Source of the DNA: Kitasatospora cinereorecta
GTDB taxonomy: Bacteria > Actinomycetota > Actinomycetes > Streptomycetales > Streptomycetaceae
DNA: 64,000 nucleotides
Assembly: GCF_024172095.1 (NCBI RefSeq)
Contig: NZ_JAMZDX010000008.1
Span: 62,001-126,000, forward strand
Direction: 5' to 3'
The notes under the pieces are model-generated. The model was not told where the DNA came from and made no database searches. It worked only from the letters and a program-made list of their open reading frames with translations. Shown piece after piece: positions 61,351-64,000 of the stretch (within the stretch, counting starts at the first letter, position 1; each line of letters starts with the position of its first letter). The position numbers and the translations under genes were made by a program.

Positions 61351-61393
61351 ATGGCCGGGCCCCTCGCGATTCGAGCGTGAGGGGTCCGGCCAT
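61351..61393. terminator. strong hairpin between the exporter promoter and the kinase gene
   Basis: atggccgggcccctc (61351-61365) and gaggggtccggccat (61379-61393) pair at 14 of 15 positions around 13 bases, followed by ttttc. An intrinsic terminator, most likely of a plus-strand transcript. No gene is seen immediately before it, so it may also insulate the kinase gene. The rest of 61176-61566 holds no supported gene. Confidence 0.7.
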
Positions 61394-61566
61394 TTTCCGG
61401 GCGATGCCGTTACAGGTCAGGGGCCGGCGGTGATCCAGGTCACTGCGGCTGATCTGCCAGCCGGGGCCCGGGTGGGAGCCATACGATGTCTCCGCCTGGC
61501 TTGTGCCTCCAGTGCACGGAACGGCTGTCAGGAGTGAGGCGGGATCGGGGACTACGGGGGTGCTGG

Positions 61567-64000
61567 GTGGGGCGGGTTCTGGCGGGCCGCTACGAGTTGG
61601 ACGCGCGGCTGGGTCGGGGTGGCATGGGTGAGGTGTGGTCCGCCCGTGACAAGGTGCTGCGCCGTGAGGTCGCGGTCAAGCTGCTGCACACCCACCTCGA
61701 CAGCGACAGTGCCGCGCAGTTGTTCTTCCGCGAGGCCCGCACCGCGAGCGCGCTGAACCATCCCGGTGTCGTCACCGTGCACGACCTGGGGCATGACAGC
61801 GACGGGACGTTGTTCCTGGTCATGGAGCTGATCCGCGGCCGCAATCTGGGCCAGGTCCTGCGCGAGGACGGCGTCCCGCCCATCGGGCAAGCCGTGGAGT
61901 GGACCGCGCAGACCGCCGATGCCCTCGCGGCCGCGCACGGGGCCGGGATCGTGCACCGGGACTTGAAGCCGGCCAACATCATGCTCACTGATGCCGGGGC
62001 GGTGAAGGTGCTCGACTTCGGCATCGCCCGCCGCCTGGAGACCAGCGACCTGACCAGCACCCAGATCATGGGAACGCTCGCCTACATGCCGCCGGAGCGG
62101 TTCAACACCGGCCACCAGGACGCACGAGGCGACCTCTACTCTCTCGGTTGCGTCCTGCACGAACTCCTCACCGGCGAGACGCCCTTCGGTAACCTGCCCA
62201 CCACCGCCCTGATGTTCGCCCACGTCCAGCGCATCCCCGATCCCCCCAGCGCCCACCGCCCCGACGTTCCCCAGCCCCTCGACGCGCTCGTCGCCGAACT
62301 CCTCGCCAAAGACCCTGACCAGCGTCCCACCGGTGCCAAGGAAGTTCACGACCGCCTCAAAGCCCTCGCCCCACCCGCAACAGCACCGACAACTCAGACG
62401 GCACCCACCGTCCCCACATGGCGGCAGCCGCAGCCCGCGTCACCCGCGTTGGCCCCAACACGGGCCGACCACGGCCCGGCGCAGGCAGCCGAGAGCCTAC
62501 GGCCCCACCCGGCTCAGGCAACAGCCGCCGCTCCGGGACAAGCGGCAGCCCCGACCGGGCCGCGAACGCTGCCGCAGCACGCCCAGGAGCCCGTCGGCCC
62601 CGAGGGCGCCGGCCACTCCCCCGGCTCTCCGCACACAAGCGGCCACGGCAGCACCCAGCCTGGCGGCGACCGCGAAGACCCCCCAAGCACCACCCCGATC
62701 GGCGAACCCGTCGGGCCGGGCTCCGGCCAGCCAACCGAAGGGTCGATCGCGCCGCCCATCGCACCTGGCAGCACCACCGAGCTGCCGACTCCTGACATTC
62801 CCCCGACCGAAAACGCCGAAGCCGCAATGGCCCCCACCGCTCGCGCGCGCCCCGGAATCGGGCGACGCAGCGTCCTACTGAGTATTGCCACCCTCGCCGT
62901 CGGCGGCGCCGGCGCGACCGCGTGGATCCTGTCGTCGGGGAAGGCCACCAGCGGGCAGGTCATCGCGATGGCAGCCCGCGATGACGGATTGGTCTACGGC
63001 TATGACAGCGGTAGCGGACAGCGGCTCTGGACGACCCGCGTCACCAACGACTCCACCGTCACCGGCGACCCCTCGTCGACCTCGCCCCTGGTGCTGCTGC
63101 CCGCAGGAAATGAGCTGCTGTACGTCCTTGCACCTGACGGTGTAACCGGCCTCGGCCGGGACGGACGGATCGTGTGGCACGTGCCCGTCTCCTTTGGTTC
63201 CTACAACCCAGTGGTTGTCACCCCTTCAGGCGTCGTCCTGGGTTTCGGATCGGAACTGATGGCGGTCAGTTCGCAAGGCAAGCGACTCTGGACCGTCTCG
63301 ACTTCAGATTTTGTGATGGACGCCAAGGCCTCGGCAACGGCAGGAGAGGACGCAGTCTTCGTCAACGTCCACCCATCAACCATCCAGCGGATCGACGCCG
63401 CCACCGGCAGCACTGCATGGACGCACACCCTGGACCCGGGGCACGGCGCGCTCGGGATGGACATTTCACCGGGCTACGTCGTGGTGACCGACTACGGCGC
63501 CAGCTCTGACTCGTCGTACAAGTGCCAAGCCATCAACACCAGCGACGGACAGACCCGATACAGCATTGCGCCGAATGCTGTTTCCGGCATGCCAATCTTC
63601 GCGGCGGACATCCCGGCGTTCATCATCCTTGAGCAGGCGCCCACGAGCTCCAGCACAGGCCCGGTCACCCTCCGCGCGCGCAGCGCGCAAGACGGCCGAA
63701 TAATCTGGGCATCCCAGACTGCCTCGCAGTCCCAGTCCTCCTGGCAACCGTGCTACGCCAACGGCATCGTCTACGCCGTGCTGGACAACACCCTCCACGC
63801 CTTCAAGGGCACTGACGGCTCGCACGTGTGGTCCAGGCCCATCAAGGCGGGCGCGGGAGCGAAATTCACGATGAACCTGATCGGCGACGCGATCTATGTC
63901 ACGACGTCGGTATCCAGCGGAGTCTCCCCGATCAGGATCCTCGGCTACCACGCCTCGGACGGCACCCCCGTCCTGGACTTCACCCCGGCTGACCGTGCCG
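61567..64000 (+). CDS. PknB-type Ser/Thr kinase with outer beta-propeller (partial)
   Basis: At least 811 residues; the frame is still open at the window end. GTG 61567 gives VGRVLAGRYELDARLGRGGM, with ggggg upstream. Kinase motifs are GRGGMG (17-22), VAVKLL with the catalytic Lys (37), HRDLKPANI (about 130) and DFG (about 150), then GTLAYMPPE. A Pro/Ala/Gly-rich linker (about 280-425) leads to one membrane helix (LLSIATLAVGGAGATAWIL, about 437-456). The outer part has PQQ/WD-like blades (YDSGSGQRLWTTRVTN, AVSSQGKRLWTVSTS, IDAATGSTAWTHTLD). It probably senses an envelope signal. Confidence 0.9.
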   Translation, partial: MGRVLAGRYELDARLGRGGMGEVWSARDKVLRREVAVKLLHTHLDSDSAAQLFFREARTASALNHPGVVTVHDLGHDSDGTLFLVMELIRGRNLGQVLREDGVPPIGQAVEWTAQTADALAAAHGAGIVHRDLKPANIMLTDAGAVKVLDFGIARRLETSDLTSTQIMGTLAYMPPERFNTGHQDARGDLYSLGCVLHELLTGETPFGNLPTTALMFAHVQRIPDPPSAHRPDVPQPLDALVAELLAKDPDQRPTGAKEVHDRLKALAPPATAPTTQTAPTVPTWRQPQPASPALAPTRADHGPAQAAESLRPHPAQATAAAPGQAAAPTGPRTLPQHAQEPVGPEGAGHSPGSPHTSGHGSTQPGGDREDPPSTTPIGEPVGPGSGQPTEGSIAPPIAPGSTTELPTPDIPPTENAEAAMAPTARARPGIGRRSVLLSIATLAVGGAGATAWILSSGKATSGQVIAMAARDDGLVYGYDSGSGQRLWTTRVTNDSTVTGDPSSTSPLVLLPAGNELLYVLAPDGVTGLGRDGRIVWHVPVSFGSYNPVVVTPSGVVLGFGSELMAVSSQGKRLWTVSTSDFVMDAKASATAGEDAVFVNVHPSTIQRIDAATGSTAWTHTLDPGHGALGMDISPGYVVVTDYGASSDSSYKCQAINTSDGQTRYSIAPNAVSGMPIFAADIPAFIILEQAPTSSSTGPVTLRARSAQDGRIIWASQTASQSQSSWQPCYANGIVYAVLDNTLHAFKGTDGSHVWSRPIKAGAGAKFTMNLIGDAIYVTTSVSSGVSPIRILGYHASDGTPVLDFTPADRA

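Overview
The window is high-GC actinomycete DNA, most likely Streptomyces, Kitasatospora or a close relative. Pointers are the strong G/C third-position bias, GTG starts and GTGA/ATGA translational overlaps, a BTAD/LysM regulator inside a Tad pilus locus, an RHS toxin with a WXG100-like partner, and a PknB-type kinase with an outer beta-propeller. At least seven complete or nearly complete insertion sequences, several remnants and many IS-broken genes suggest a giant linear plasmid or a chromosome arm. No terminus, replication gene, tRNA, rRNA or CRISPR array was seen.

Layout. 35-2908 encodes a VirD4/TraG-like membrane ATPase. 3030-6021 has a small membrane protein followed by two IS5-family elements in tandem; the second carries a passenger gene. 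6598-18067 is a compact Tad (Flp) pilus operon: SAF/CpaB-like protein, TadZ-like ATPase, TadA/CpaF ATPase, TadB, TadC, a Flp prepilin, two TadE-like pseudopilins, a TadG-like protein, a lipoprotein, a secreted protein and a LysM-TM-BTAD regulator. A lipoprotein gene cut by an IS256 element and a prepilin peptidase (21579-22373) complete it.

23033-27599 is a candidate conflict or defence locus: a small protein sharing its domain with the N-terminus of the adjacent NB-ARC/WD40 STAND protein, which has 14 WD40 units encoded by nearly identical DNA repeats. 28182-34128 holds unassigned genes, including a two-gene coiled-coil/membrane pair. 34471-36675 is a back-to-back pair of related IS5-family elements next to a decayed sortase gene.

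37401-45522 is a polymorphic-toxin region: a beta-propeller-like candidate immunity protein, an RHS toxin with a deaminase-like tip, a WXG100-like protein and a CoiA-like zinc-site protein. 46193-54779 is a patchwork of small genes (TPR, SUFU, DinB) and IS elements, including one IS inside a membrane-protein gene and a 579-bp inverted duplication of IS DNA. 54797-61123 is more ordinary: cytochrome P450, zinc-type dehydrogenase, an MFS exporter and a TetR regulator. The window ends inside a Ser/Thr kinase.

How parts fit: the Tad genes would process prepilins (TadV), power assembly (TadA with TadB/TadC), position the machine (TadZ) and sense the envelope through the LysM-BTAD protein. The RHS toxin and WXG partner look like cargo for a type VII-like export route. 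All functions are read from sequence motifs; no database search was run.
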